Assembly (NCBI GenBank): GCA_019638185.1
Contig: JAHBUH010000012.1
Span: 60,593-124,592, forward strand
Direction: 5' to 3'
Length of the DNA: 64,000 nucleotides
Source: Leadbetterella sp.
GTDB lineage: Bacteria; Bacteroidota; Bacteroidia; Cytophagales; Spirosomataceae
A program made the position numbers and the translations under genes. Positions 11,196 to 20,008 of this stretch are shown here, in pieces (within the stretch, counting starts at the first letter, position 1; each line of letters begins with the position of its first letter). The notes below the pieces were generated by a model, which was not told where the DNA came from, searched no databases, and saw nothing but the letters and a program-made list of their open reading frames with translations.

Positions 11196-13991
11196 ATGCG
11201 TACTAAAAAGCTTTTTCTGCTGGATGCCTATGCCTTGATCTACCGGGCTCACTTTGCCTTTGCCAAGAACCCCAGGATCACGTCTAAAGGCTTAAATACC
11301 GGCCCGATATTCGGTTTTACGAATACCCTGCTGGAGGTGATCAAAAAGGAAAAGCCCTCGCACCTGGTGGTGTGTTTTGACACCAAAACCCCTACTTTCC
11401 GGCATAAGGAATTTACTGAGTACAAAGCTAACCGCGAAGAGCAGCCGGAAGACATCACCATAGCCGTTCCTTACATTAAGCGACTGGTGCACAGCATGAA
11501 CCTGCCGTGTATAGAGAAAGACGGCTATGAGGCCGATGACGTGATCGGTACGCTGGCCCGGAAAGCGCCGAAAGACGAATTTGAGGTATTTATGTATACG
11601 CCTGACAAAGACTACGGCCAGTTGGTAGATGAAAATATTTTCCTGTACAAACCCGCTTTCCTGGGTAACGGTATTGAAGTGATGGGCGTGCCCCAGGTGC
11701 TGGAGCGCTGGAGCATAAAGCGGGTAGACCAGGTGGTAGACGTTTTAGGCCTGATGGGCGATAAAGTAGATAATATTCCCGGTATCCCCGGGGTGGGCGA
11801 GAAGACGGCCGTGAAGCTGCTGGAGCAGTTTGACACCCTGGAAGGAGTGGTGGAAAACGGAGATAAAGTACCCGGCAAACTGGGGGAAAAGATCCGGGCC
11901 GGTAAGGAAAGCGCGCTGATCTCCAAATGGCTGGCGAAGATCGATACCGACGTGCCCATCCCCTTTGAGGAAGAACGCTACGTGCTGCACGAGGAATTCG
12001 GGCAGGAGCTGGCCGATCTCTTTGACGAGCTGGAATTCCGCACCCTGAAAGCCCGGATTTTTAAGGCAGCGGGTGATTCCACTGCCGAAACCTCAGTGCC
12101 CAAAGCCAAACAGCCGGATGGCAGCCAGATGTCGCTTTTTGGTGATGAAGAAAAGACCGAAGAAGTAAAACTAAGCTCTAAAAAGACCATCAATGACGTA
12201 GTACACGAGTATTACCTCATCCAGACACCCGAAGAGCGGGCCGAGCTGATGGAATACCTGATGGCCCAGGAAGAAATCTGCTTTGACACGGAAACCACGG
12301 ATGTGGAAGCGCTGGATGCCCATATCGTGGGGCTGTCCTTTGCCTACCGGCCTAAAGAAGCCTATTATATTCCTCTTCCGCCTCGTTTTGAAGAAGCTCA
12401 GGCGGTGTTAAACGAGTTCCGGCCCCTTTTTGAAAATAAGAATATCCGGAAAGTGGCTCAAAATATCAAGTATGACCTCACTATCCTGGCTAATTATGGC
12501 ATAGATGTGAAGGGAGAAATGTACGATACCATGCTGGCGCATTACCTGGTAGAGCCGGATCAGCGCCACGGCATGGACTATCTGTCGGAAACCTACCTGC
12601 ATTACGAGCCCATTCACATTGAAGAGCTGATCGGCAAAGGCAAAAAGCAGATCAGCATGCGCGATGTGCCCCTGGAGCAGATCAAGGAGTATGCGGCGGA
12701 AGATGCCGATGTAACCCTGCAGCTGAAGCATGTCCTGGATAAGGAGGTCAAAAAGACCGAGCAGGAAAAGCTATTGATGGAGGTGGAAATGCCCCTGGTG
12801 AAGGTGCTGAGCGATATGGAACGCGAAGGGGTGAAGCTGGATGTGGGCGCACTTCATGAACTCTCGGGCCAGCTGCAGAAAGACCTCATCAAAGCGCAGG
12901 AAGATATTTTCCTGCTGGCGGGAATGGAGTTTAACGTGGGCTCTCCCAAGCAGTTAGGCGAGATTCTCTTTGAGAAAATGAAAATCGATGAGAAGCCTAA
13001 GAAAACGCCTACCGGCCAATACGCCACCGGTGAAGATATCCTGTTAAATTATGAAGCCCAGCACGAGATCGTGCGCAAAATATTGGATTTCAGGGAGCTG
13101 AGTAAGCTGAAAAGCACTTATGTGGATGCCCTGCCCACGCTGATCTCCAAACGTACTGGCCGCGTACATACCACCTATAACCAGGCCGTAGCCGCCACAG
13201 GGCGTTTGAGTAGCACCAATCCTAACCTCCAGAATATTCCCATCCGTACGGAACGGGGGCGGGAGATCCGCAAGGCGTTTATTCCGCGGGGGGATGAATT
13301 TATGATCCTTTCGGCTGACTACTCCCAGATAGAACTGCGGATCATGGCTTCTTTCAGCCGCGATGAGGGGATGATCGAGGCCTTTGACAAGGGCATGGAC
13401 ATCCATGCAGCCACGGCTTCGAAGGTTTTCGGAGTGGCCGCTGAAAACGTGACCTCAGATATGCGGAGAAAAGCCAAAATGGTTAACTTCGGGATCATTT
13501 ACGGGATCTCGGCTTTTGGCCTGGCCCAGCGGCTCGGGATAGCCCGGGGAGAGGCCAAAGACATTATCGACTCTTATTTTGAGCAGTTTCCGCGGGTGAA
13601 AGCCTATATGGATGATACCGTGCAACTGGCCCGCGACAGGGAGTATGTAGAGACCATCCTGGGCAGGAGAAGGTACCTGCGCGACATCAATTCCCGGAAC
13701 CAGACGAACCGGGGCTTTGCCGAACGAAACGCCATTAATGCCCCCATCCAGGGTTCAGCCGCGGATATGATCAAGGTGGCCATGATCGATATCCACCTGT
13801 ACATGAAGGCTGAAAACCTGAAATCCAAAATGATTCTGCAGGTGCATGACGAATTGGTCTTTGATGCCCACCTTTCAGAGATCGAGCTCCTGAAAGAGAA
13901 GATCGATTACTTTATGGTCAATGCCATCCCGCTGAACGTGAAGATCGAAACGGGTATCGGAACGGGTAAGAACTGGCTGGAAGCCCATTAA
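11196..13991 (+). CDS. polA: DNA polymerase I
   Basis: 931 residues with all three activities intact by motif. The N-terminal 5'-3' flap nuclease (about 1-290) has LLDAYALIYRAHFAF and GYEADDVIGTLA, plus the helix-hairpin-helix GIPGVGEKTA. The 3'-5' exonuclease (about 325-525) keeps D364 and E366 (FDTETT) and the YAAEDADVTLQL motif. The polymerase domain has motif A (DYSQIELR, D708), motif B (RRKAKMVNFGIIYG; Phe gives normal dideoxy discrimination) and motif C (VHDELV, D885). It fills gaps in repair and removes RNA primers. A weak promoter (TTG-N20-GACTTTTG at 11146-11176) lies just upstream. The end overlaps the convergent DoxX gene by 4 bases. Confidence 0.97.
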   Translation: MRTKKLFLLDAYALIYRAHFAFAKNPRITSKGLNTGPIFGFTNTLLEVIKKEKPSHLVVCFDTKTPTFRHKEFTEYKANREEQPEDITIAVPYIKRLVHSMNLPCIEKDGYEADDVIGTLARKAPKDEFEVFMYTPDKDYGQLVDENIFLYKPAFLGNGIEVMGVPQVLERWSIKRVDQVVDVLGLMGDKVDNIPGIPGVGEKTAVKLLEQFDTLEGVVENGDKVPGKLGEKIRAGKESALISKWLAKIDTDVPIPFEEERYVLHEEFGQELADLFDELEFRTLKARIFKAAGDSTAETSVPKAKQPDGSQMSLFGDEEKTEEVKLSSKKTINDVVHEYYLIQTPEERAELMEYLMAQEEICFDTETTDVEALDAHIVGLSFAYRPKEAYYIPLPPRFEEAQAVLNEFRPLFENKNIRKVAQNIKYDLTILANYGIDVKGEMYDTMLAHYLVEPDQRHGMDYLSETYLHYEPIHIEELIGKGKKQISMRDVPLEQIKEYAAEDADVTLQLKHVLDKEVKKTEQEKLLMEVEMPLVKVLSDMEREGVKLDVGALHELSGQLQKDLIKAQEDIFLLAGMEFNVGSPKQLGEILFEKMKIDEKPKKTPTGQYATGEDILLNYEAQHEIVRKILDFRELSKLKSTYVDALPTLISKRTGRVHTTYNQAVAATGRLSSTNPNLQNIPIRTERGREIRKAFIPRGDEFMILSADYSQIELRIMASFSRDEGMIEAFDKGMDIHAATASKVFGVAAENVTSDMRRKAKMVNFGIIYGISAFGLAQRLGIARGEAKDIIDSYFEQFPRVKAYMDDTVQLARDREYVETILGRRRYLRDINSRNQTNRGFAERNAINAPIQGSAADMIKVAMIDIHLYMKAENLKSKMILQVHDELVFDAHLSEIELLKEKIDYFMVNAIPLNVKIETGIGTGKNWLEAH

Positions 13992-14371
13992 CGGTCAAAC
14001 AGGATAGCCGCCAGCGCACTGATAAGCAGGAGATTAAACTCGATGCCGTTAAAACCGCCGCCTACCACGAACCAGCCGTTAGGCAGGTGCACCATAAAGA
14101 TGCCGGCTACCAGGATAACCATGGTCAGCAGGACAGGCCACATTTCCCATTTCCGGGTAACAATACACGCCGCAGCCACCACGTGCGACAGCTTAATGAC
14201 CCAGGCCATAGCCAGGCCCAGCGATCCGAAACCCTGGCCGGCCAGATAGCCGCCAAAGCCCAGCAGGCCATCTTCCACCATGCCCGTAACACCGTGCACC
14301 ATCAGGATCAGTGCTACGCAAAGCCTCAGGAGCAGCATGCCGTAATTCCGTTTGTCTGTAGAAATATTCAT
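13988..14371 (-). CDS. DoxX family membrane protein
   Basis: 127 residues with four hydrophobic segments and the DoxX pattern: LLLRLCVALILMVHGVTG in helix 1, and a glycine-rich loop, GGYLAGQGFGSLGLA. Family members are small integral membrane proteins of poorly defined, redox-related function. It is a single gene convergent with polA (4-base overlap). The next 84 bases upstream show nothing else. Confidence 0.85.
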   Translation of the reverse strand: MNISTDKRNYGMLLLRLCVALILMVHGVTGMVEDGLLGFGGYLAGQGFGSLGLAMAWVIKLSHVVAAACIVTRKWEMWPVLLTMVILVAGIFMVHLPNGWFVVGGGFNGIEFNLLLISALAAILFDR

Positions 14372-14455
14372 ATACTTGTTTTATGATGATCTCAAATGTA
14401 TTAATAATAGGGGAATGTTTGTTTCTTATCAGGGCTATTTCTTAAACAGCGCCGG

Positions 14456-14725
14456 CTAAAAATCTACCCGGTAACTCAGGTTAGGAACCACTACGGGCCC
14501 CCGGTGTAAATCTACATCCCCGGTCTGGTAATTGTAACGGAAACGGATCTCCAGCTCCATTTTAGTCAGTTCCATCTGCGGCTTTTGGGTATTTTCCAGC
14601 GGGATCACCTTCCCGGTTCTGAAATTCAGGAGCTGGCTTTTTAAGCCTTCATTCTCCTCCTGGACGGGGGAGATGTCTGCAAAAATTAGAGAAATAGAAA
14701 ACAATCTGCCTTTTACACAGGTCAA
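14456..14725 (-). pseudogene. C-terminal remnant of an outer-membrane-type protein (doubtful ORF)
   Basis: An 89-codon reading frame that begins only at a TTG inside the neighbouring regulator remnant, in another frame. Its last 60 residues look like real protein: a charged coiled-coil piece (EENEGLKSQLL) and a closing beta strand, ending LSYRVDF with the terminal Phe typical of outer-membrane barrels. No proper start or signal peptide exists. I read it as the 3' scar of a deleted gene fused to the remnant beside it. A genuine short gene of unknown function is possible but less likely. Confidence 0.4.
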
Positions 14726-14870
14726 ATATGCTGGCGCCGGAATTACTCACTTCCGCGAGAGTTTACAGGACAGAAGCGTGCTTCTCTACCCGGCTATAGT
14801 CCAGCTCGCTTTCGTGAAAGCGGTATTGCATCAGGTATTTAAAGAAAATTTCTTCTATGCCGTTTTCCAT
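14665..14870 (-). pseudogene. Truncated LuxR-type transcriptional regulator remnant
   Basis: Starting at an ATG 8 bases after the adenine deaminase stop, 35 codons read through to a TAA at 14763-14765. The same frame then continues for about 32 more protein-like codons (TLAEVSNSGASIFDL, then a KRQIVFYFSNF segment). The pattern of an acidic helical start, YSRVEKH, NSGxSIFDL and a hydrophobic strand is the N-terminus of Bacteroidota LuxR-family regulators with a PAS-like input domain. The in-frame stop and the loss of everything beyond, including the DNA-binding helix-turn-helix, mark it as dead. The family assignment rests on my recall of the motif, so it is moderate. Confidence 0.5.
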
Positions 14871-14877
14871 TCTTTAC

Positions 14878-16494
14878 TCAGAAACTTACCGCTGTAAATT
14901 CAAACTTATCCCCGTCAAACAGCCCTTTATCACTCAGTTTCAGGGAAGGAATGACCAGCAGCGCCATAAAAGAAAGGCTCATGAAAGGGGAGCGCAGCCT
15001 GCATTCCAGCACTTCACGGGTGAAGCGATCTATGCGGGTATAGTCTTCGGCCACCTGGTAACCGTCTTTGTCGCTCATCAGCCCGGCTATGGGGAGGGGC
15101 AGCACCATTTTTTTATCTTTGGAAACGGCAGATAAGCCCCCTTTTTCTTTGACCACCAGGTTAATGGCCTCGGCTATGGCCTTATCATCCGTGCCGGTAG
15201 CTACAATATTATGGGAATCATGGGCCACTGATGAGGCTAGTGCACCCTGCTTCAGGCCAAAACCCCGGATATATGCCACAGCCGGCGGGGCTGCATGATA
15301 GCGGTTATAGACCACCAGTTTCAGGATGTCTTCTTTGCCCACGTCACTGAGCGGAGCAAGGTGCTTCTCAGTGATCAGCTGCCCGTCCAGTACCCGGATC
15401 ACCAGCACCTGGGTATCACCCGGCTTAACGCTCACGGCCAGGTCTTTTTCGGATACGGGGCTGGCCGAAAAACGGTTAATGATGCCCGGCTCTTTGGAGC
15501 TGATCAGCGTTTTGCCGTTTTCAGCTACTTTTTCACCGTTAATATAGGTAGCCAGGATGCCGAGGTTATCCAGGTTATCTACTTCAATGAAATCGGCACA
15601 TTCCCCCTCCCGTAGCAGTCCTACGGGCAGGTTATAATGCCGTACCGGGTTTACCGAGGCCATCCGGAGGGCGGCAAAACGGTCTACTCCAGCCGCAATG
15701 GCCCGCTTTACCAGGAGATTAATGTGGCCGGTAAGCAGCTCGTCCGGGTGCTTGTCGTCAGAACAAAACATCATCTGCCGGGCATGCTGAATGGCCAGAG
15801 GGATGAGTGCGTCAAAATTCCGGGCGGCGCTGCCTTCCCGGATCAGGATCTTTACACCCAGTTTTAATTTGTCTTCGGCTTCTTCCAGGGTGAAGCATTC
15901 GTGATCCGTGCTGATGCCCTGTGCGAAATAGGCCGCGGCCTGCTCCCGCCGTAAACCCGGTGCATGGCCGTCTACCGGCTTCCGGTGTTTCCGGGCTATG
16001 GACAGCTTTTCCATCACCTGCGGATCCTGGTGGATCACCCCCGGGAAATTCATCATTTCCGCCAGGTAAGGCACGCGCTCATCGGCCAGGAGGCGGTCTA
16101 TATCCGCGGCCGTAACCTGGGCGCCGGCCGTTTCAAAAACCGTGGCGGGCACGCAGGAAGGTGCCCCGAAAAAGAATTTAAAAGGAACGGATTCCCCGTT
16201 TTCGATCATGTAGTTTACGCCCTGCACCCCCACCACGTTAGCGATCTCGTGCGGGTCAGAAACGGTGGCTACCGTTCCGTGAACCACCGCCATCCGGCCA
16301 AACTGGCTGGGGGGCAGCAGGGAACTCTCAATGTGTACATGCGCATCCACAAAACCGGGCAGGAAGTAGGAGTGAGCCGGGTCTTCATCACCGGTTTTCC
16401 GGATGTCAAATATCCGGCCTTCATGAACGGTGACCGTCCCGAAGAAGACCGTGTCATCAAAGACACTTACAATATTTCCGGTATAGGTGTCCAT
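14878..16494 (-). CDS. ade: Adenine deaminase
   Basis: 538 residues, metal-dependent amidohydrolase that turns adenine into hypoxanthine for purine salvage in the cytoplasm. The TIM-barrel metal site motif FVDAHVHIESS (H52, H54) is followed by VSDPHEIANV, DGHAPGL and STDHECF, and by FCSDDKHPDELL. The C-terminal adenine-deaminase domain has SVAHDSHNIVATGTDD and LPLPIAGLMSD. Length and motifs match the microbial Ade family and not the adenosine deaminases. It follows the RidA-like gene by 3 bases and is last in a three-gene leftward operon. Confidence 0.95.
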   Translation of the reverse strand: MDTYTGNIVSVFDDTVFFGTVTVHEGRIFDIRKTGDEDPAHSYFLPGFVDAHVHIESSLLPPSQFGRMAVVHGTVATVSDPHEIANVVGVQGVNYMIENGESVPFKFFFGAPSCVPATVFETAGAQVTAADIDRLLADERVPYLAEMMNFPGVIHQDPQVMEKLSIARKHRKPVDGHAPGLRREQAAAYFAQGISTDHECFTLEEAEDKLKLGVKILIREGSAARNFDALIPLAIQHARQMMFCSDDKHPDELLTGHINLLVKRAIAAGVDRFAALRMASVNPVRHYNLPVGLLREGECADFIEVDNLDNLGILATYINGEKVAENGKTLISSKEPGIINRFSASPVSEKDLAVSVKPGDTQVLVIRVLDGQLITEKHLAPLSDVGKEDILKLVVYNRYHAAPPAVAYIRGFGLKQGALASSVAHDSHNIVATGTDDKAIAEAINLVVKEKGGLSAVSKDKKMVLPLPIAGLMSDKDGYQVAEDYTRIDRFTREVLECRLRSPFMSLSFMALLVIPSLKLSDKGLFDGDKFEFTAVSF

Positions 16495-16497
16495 GGG

Positions 16498-16887
16498 TTA
16501 CAAGTTTAAAACCGCGGTAGCTTCGATTTCCACCAGGTATTTCTCATGAATGAGCGCAGATACTTCTACCATGCTGGTGGCCGGCCGGATATCACCGAAA
16601 AACTCGTTATGCGCCCTGCCGATCTCCTGCCAGTTTTTAATATTGGTGCAGAAGATGCGCGTTCTGACCACGTCGGATAATGAGGCCCCTAACTGGGAAA
16701 GGGTATTTTCCAGGCGCATCAGGATAAACTTGGTCTGGAGGTATTCGTTCCCTTCCCCAATCAGCTCTCCGCTGTTATCGGTGGCTACGGTACCACTCAC
16801 CTCAATGATGTTTCCACGCCGGGCAGCCCGGGAATAGCCCACTTTGCCTTCCCATTCCGAACCGGAAGAAATGTTCTGTCTTGTCAT
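16498..16887 (-). CDS. RidA-like (YjgF/UK114) protein lacking the catalytic arginine
   Basis: 129 residues, the normal size for this trimeric fold. Motifs: NIIEVSGTVATD, LGASLSDVVRTRIF, and the terminal EIEATAVL. In true RidA imine deaminases an arginine sits in the segment PARSxVEV. Here the same place reads PATSMVEV, so the arginine that holds the substrate carboxylate is replaced by threonine. That places it among the Rid4-7-type relatives without proven deaminase activity. It lies between the helix-hairpin-helix gene (18-base gap) and ade (3-base gap). Confidence 0.85.
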   Translation of the reverse strand: MTRQNISSGSEWEGKVGYSRAARRGNIIEVSGTVATDNSGELIGEGNEYLQTKFILMRLENTLSQLGASLSDVVRTRIFCTNIKNWQEIGRAHNEFFGDIRPATSMVEVSALIHEKYLVEIEATAVLNL

Positions 16888-16905
16888 TGCTCGTGTTCTT
16901 TTAGA

Positions 16906-17814
16906 TTAAAAGCTAAAATAGGGTTTTATTTTCTGAATGGTCTCTTCGTCCAGCACTTTAATTTTAGCCAGGTCATCCGGTGAACTGAATTTACCGTGCT
17001 GCCGGCGGTAGGCCAGCAGGGTTTTCACCTGGTAAGCTTTCAGATAGGGATGCCGGAAGGTATCGGTTTCATTAATGGGAATCTGTTTTACCGGTGAGCC
17101 GATGACCGCCGTTTTTTTGAGGCTTTGGAGCGCATCCGGCGGAATCCCGTAGGTTTCATCCAGCTGGTCCAGGGAGTGGAAGCCGCCCAGCGCATCGCGA
17201 AAGTGGATGATGCGCGAAGCATACACGCTGCCTATCCCTTTCAGCTTTTTTAAAGCGGTGGTGTCAGCCGTGTTAATGTCAAATGAAAGCTCCTGCGGGG
17301 GCATTGGGGCTTTTTTCCGGACAGTAAGGGTATCTTTTTTTACAGGATGGTTTTCAACTGCTGCGGTTTTCGGGGGCAGGTCTATCCAGCTTTCCAGCGC
17401 AGCGTAGGTTTCCGGCTTCAGGGAATAGATCTTCTGCAGGTCCTCACGGTACCGGAATTTCCCGCCTTTATTTCGGTAGTTCAGGATGGTGCGGGCCGTA
17501 CGTAGGGGGATTCCCAGGGCGGTCAACTGTTCCTGGCTGGCGTTATTAGGATCAAACCGGAACTTTTGCACTTTTTCTGCCGGCAGTTCTTCCGCTTTAA
17601 AAGCGCTTTTCTTCTTCAAGGAGGAGTTTTCTCCGGCTAAGGGAACGGCATATTTCTCTACCGTATAGCGGGCGTATTCAGACCGGGTCATGAAATTTAC
17701 GGCGATATAAACGCCTATGCTGAGGAGGGCGGTAAGCAGGAAGGCCAGGGTGCTTCTGGCTTCACGTGTGGTGATCTCCAGGTTTTCCCGGAGATAATAG
17801 AGTATTTTTCTCAT
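16906..17814 (-). CDS. Membrane-anchored helix-hairpin-helix (ComEA-like) protein
   Basis: 302 residues from the chosen ATG at 17814, which puts MRKILYYLRENL just before the membrane anchor; an upstream Met would add 11 odd residues. One transmembrane segment (about 24-43) precedes three helix-hairpin-helix repeats of the ComEA type: FDPNNASQEQLTALGIPLRTARTI, FDINTADTTALKKLKGIGSVYASRI and a third ending in PYFSF. Such proteins bind double-stranded DNA outside the cytoplasmic membrane and take part in DNA uptake, but three repeats and no clear periplasmic linker differ from classic ComEA. It is first gene of the operon with the RidA-like gene and ade. Confidence 0.8.
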   Translation of the reverse strand: MRKILYYLRENLEITTREARSTLAFLLTALLSIGVYIAVNFMTRSEYARYTVEKYAVPLAGENSSLKKKSAFKAEELPAEKVQKFRFDPNNASQEQLTALGIPLRTARTILNYRNKGGKFRYREDLQKIYSLKPETYAALESWIDLPPKTAAVENHPVKKDTLTVRKKAPMPPQELSFDINTADTTALKKLKGIGSVYASRIIHFRDALGGFHSLDQLDETYGIPPDALQSLKKTAVIGSPVKQIPINETDTFRHPYLKAYQVKTLLAYRRQHGKFSSPDDLAKIKVLDEETIQKIKPYFSF

Positions 17815-17887
17815 TTTGTGCGTGAATGGGAAGAAGAAGCCGCCCAAAAAGTACGTAAAATGCTTACTTATTTCAGAATAGGACTAC

Positions 17888-17918
17888 GGTTACATCGTGT
17901 TAGCACGTTTCTGTAACC
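17888..17918. repeat. Intergenic inverted repeat between two leftward genes
   Basis: GGTTACA and TGTAACC form perfect 7-base arms around an inner perfect dyad, CGTG-TTAG-CACG. No T-run follows, so it is not a classic terminator. It lies about 75 bases upstream of the helix-hairpin-helix gene start and could be an operator or a processing hairpin. Confidence 0.6.
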
Positions 17919-17986
17919 TTGCACCCACTGCATTTTGCATACTTCCCGGACGGCTTTTTCCGGATTTTACGAGATACCCTAAAGAC

Positions 17987-18820
17987 TTATAATACCAGCG
18001 TCTTCATAAAGTCTGCATTTTCCTTCATGGCATCCAGTGAATCACCGGCGTATTGTTCCTGCTCTACCATAAAGTATTTTACACCGCTCTTTTTGGCGGC
18101 TTTCAGAATGGCAGAGTAGTCCAGTAATCCTCCTTTCAGAACACCCTGAGCGGGTTTGGGATCGCGGGTAACCAGCTGCTTCACGTGGCAGAGTTCATAC
18201 CGGCCGGCATACTTCTCAAAGTGTTTGATACTGTTTTCTCCGGCCACTTCTGCCCAGTAAATATCCAGTTCAAAGATCACCAGTTTGGGATCGGTGTTAG
18301 CCAGCAGGATATCCTGCCCGCGTACGCCATCTTTGGTCTCAAAAGAATAGCCGTGGTTATGGTAACCGAATTTCAGACCGTGCTTTTTACAGATTTCGCC
18401 GGCTTTGTTAAAATCTTCTGCGCGCTTTTTCCACTCATCTTCCGACTTCTGCGGCCCGATGTACGGCGTGATCAGGTATTTCAGGCCTATTTCCTTTGCT
18501 TTTTCGGCTGAGGCGTCGTTAACGTCCGCCAGGCCCATGTGGGTGCTCACCACGTTTACGCCGATCTCTTTGAAGAAGCTTTTGGCCGCTGCCGTATCCA
18601 TGCCCCAGTAGGGGTCTTTGGAATAGGATTCAAACTGGGTGTAGCCCATGGAAGCTAAGGCGCGCATGGTATTGATAGGGTCCTTGGCCATCTTATCCCT
18701 GACGCTGTAAAGCTGGCATCCGAAATCTTTTAATACACTTTTTTTCGCAAAGGCACTGGTACCTGCAGTAGCCAGAACTGAAAATGCAGCCCCGGTCTGA
18801 ATAAACTGACGTCTGTTCAT
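17987..18820 (-). CDS. Tat-exported sugar phosphate isomerase/epimerase-fold protein
   Basis: 277 residues from the ATG at 18820, chosen because NRRQFIQTG then forms a proper twin-arginine signal directly at the N-terminus, with cleavage near SAFA-K. The mature protein is a xylose-isomerase-like TIM barrel: FGCQLYSVRD at strand 1, VVSTHMGL, GLKFGYHNHGYSF (metal-ligand histidines), FELDIYWAEVAG and YFMVEQEQY. Tat export implies folding with a metal cofactor before transport to the periplasm. Likely substrate: a sugar or keto-sugar derivative, not identified. It follows the AIM24 gene by 16 bases. A paralogue lies at 31562-32503. Confidence 0.88.
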   Translation of the reverse strand: MNRRQFIQTGAAFSVLATAGTSAFAKKSVLKDFGCQLYSVRDKMAKDPINTMRALASMGYTQFESYSKDPYWGMDTAAAKSFFKEIGVNVVSTHMGLADVNDASAEKAKEIGLKYLITPYIGPQKSEDEWKKRAEDFNKAGEICKKHGLKFGYHNHGYSFETKDGVRGQDILLANTDPKLVIFELDIYWAEVAGENSIKHFEKYAGRYELCHVKQLVTRDPKPAQGVLKGGLLDYSAILKAAKKSGVKYFMVEQEQYAGDSLDAMKENADFMKTLVL

Positions 18821-18836
18821 TGTTATTTTTTTAAGG

Positions 18837-19616
18837 TTAATCTTCAAATAAATTGCCTATTCCACCCAGGATAGAGCCTCCTTCTTTCCGCGAGTTCGGG
18901 CCGGAGGTGGACAAACGCTGGATGAGTTTAGAGATGGGAAGCGACTGAAGCCATACTTTGCCCGTACCGCTTAAAGTGGCCAGGAACATGCCTTCTCCTC
19001 CAAAGATCATGGATTTCAGGTTACCTGCCGCCTGGATGTCAAAGTTGATCTGGGGTTCAAAAGCCACCACACAGCCGGTATCTACCCGCAGTGTCTCGTT
19101 ATTTAGCGTGCGCTCTATCACCACGCCACCGGAATGGATAAACAGCATGCCGTCTCCCTGGATCTTCTGCAGGATAAAGCCTTCGCCACCGAAAAGCCCG
19201 CTGCCGAACCGCCGGTTAAAATGAATATTAATGCTGGTTCCCAGTGCCGCACAGAGAAAAGCATCTTTCTGTACAATCAGCGTATTCTGGTAGATATGGG
19301 CCAGGTCTACCGGCCGGATAGTGCCCGGGTAGGGGGCCGCAAAACCCACTTTCCTTTTGGTATGGGAGCGGTTTGTGAAATGGGTCATAAAAAGAGATTC
19401 CCCGGTCATCAGCCGGCTTCCCGCCTGGAAAACCTTGCCCAGGAATCCCTGGCCCGTCTGGCTGCCGTCACCGAACTTGGTCTCAAACTGGATGCCGTCT
19501 TCCATAAACAGCATGGCGCCGGCTTCAGCGATAACCGTTTCATTCGGATCCAGTTCCACTTCCACGATCTGGATGTCTTCCCCGTATATTTTGTAATCAA
19601 TCTCGTGACTTCTCAT
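18837..19616 (-). CDS. AIM24 family protein (TIGR00266)
   Basis: 259 residues. A double-stranded beta-helix-like protein with the family's [14 protein letters not shown], glycine-rich [28 protein letters not shown] and [13 protein letters not shown] motifs. There is no signal peptide. Bacterial members have no settled function; the mitochondrial namesake affects inner-membrane organisation. It overlaps the preceding 63-residue gene by 20 bases and precedes the Tat isomerase gene, so a three-gene operon is likely. Confidence 0.88.
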   Translation of the reverse strand: MRSHEIDYKIYGEDIQIVEVELDPNETVIAEAGAMLFMEDGIQFETKFGDGSQTGQGFLGKVFQAGSRLMTGESLFMTHFTNRSHTKRKVGFAAPYPGTIRPVDLAHIYQNTLIVQKDAFLCAALGTSINIHFNRRFGSGLFGGEGFILQKIQGDGMLFIHSGGVVIERTLNNETLRVDTGCVVAFEPQINFDIQAAGNLKSMIFGGEGMFLATLSGTGKVWLQSLPISKLIQRLSTSGPNSRKEGGSILGGIGNLFED

Positions 19617-19788
19617 CTTTCAGGTGCTTTAATTTTTTATCATCGATCTTATCGTTCAGGAAGTCATTCAGTTTTTCTATATCATACGACATCTGGATCT
19701 CACCGAAGGAGTTGATCCGTACATCAAAGCCCTTGAGTTCCCGGTGCACTTTAGGCAACTCTGCCTGTTCCTTTTTTTTCTTGGCCAT
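19597..19788 (-). CDS. Small charged protein of unknown function, upstream of AIM24
   Basis: 63 residues, about 40% charged (starts MAKKKKEQ), with an internal segment [25 protein letters not shown] that looks like a folded core. No signal peptide or membrane segment. It overlaps the AIM24 gene by 20 bases, which with the proper promoter element upstream supports it as real and cotranscribed. I recognise no named family; similar short proteins occur in Bacteroidota. Confidence 0.7.
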   Translation of the reverse strand: MAKKKKEQAELPKVHRELKGFDVRINSFGEIQMSYDIEKLNDFLNDKIDDKKLKHLKDEKSRD

Positions 19789-19805
19789 ACGCGTGATAGT
19801 TTTTC

Positions 19806-19813
19806 CAAAAATA
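19806..19813 (-). promoter_or_regulatory. -7 promoter element of the AIM24 operon
   Basis: TATTTTTG on the minus strand matches TANNTTTG, 17 bases before the ATG of the small gene. The -33 region is only a weak CTG match. The rest of the 220-base gap to the divergent oxidoreductase gene is A+T-rich and shows nothing further that I can support. Confidence 0.45.
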
Positions 19814-20008
19814 CGGGATAATCTCTTATCACAGTTGCATTAAATTTGATTTCTTTCCAAAAGAAGCCGCACATTCCTGCTTTTGATCTACACCGCCTCT
19901 TAATTTATTTTAATTTTTAATGAAAATATGATAATTTTAAAGCGAATTGAAAGCCGGGAGGAAGTACTTTCCGGTAACCGATCCGGTAAATAACCTTATC
20001 TAAAAATC

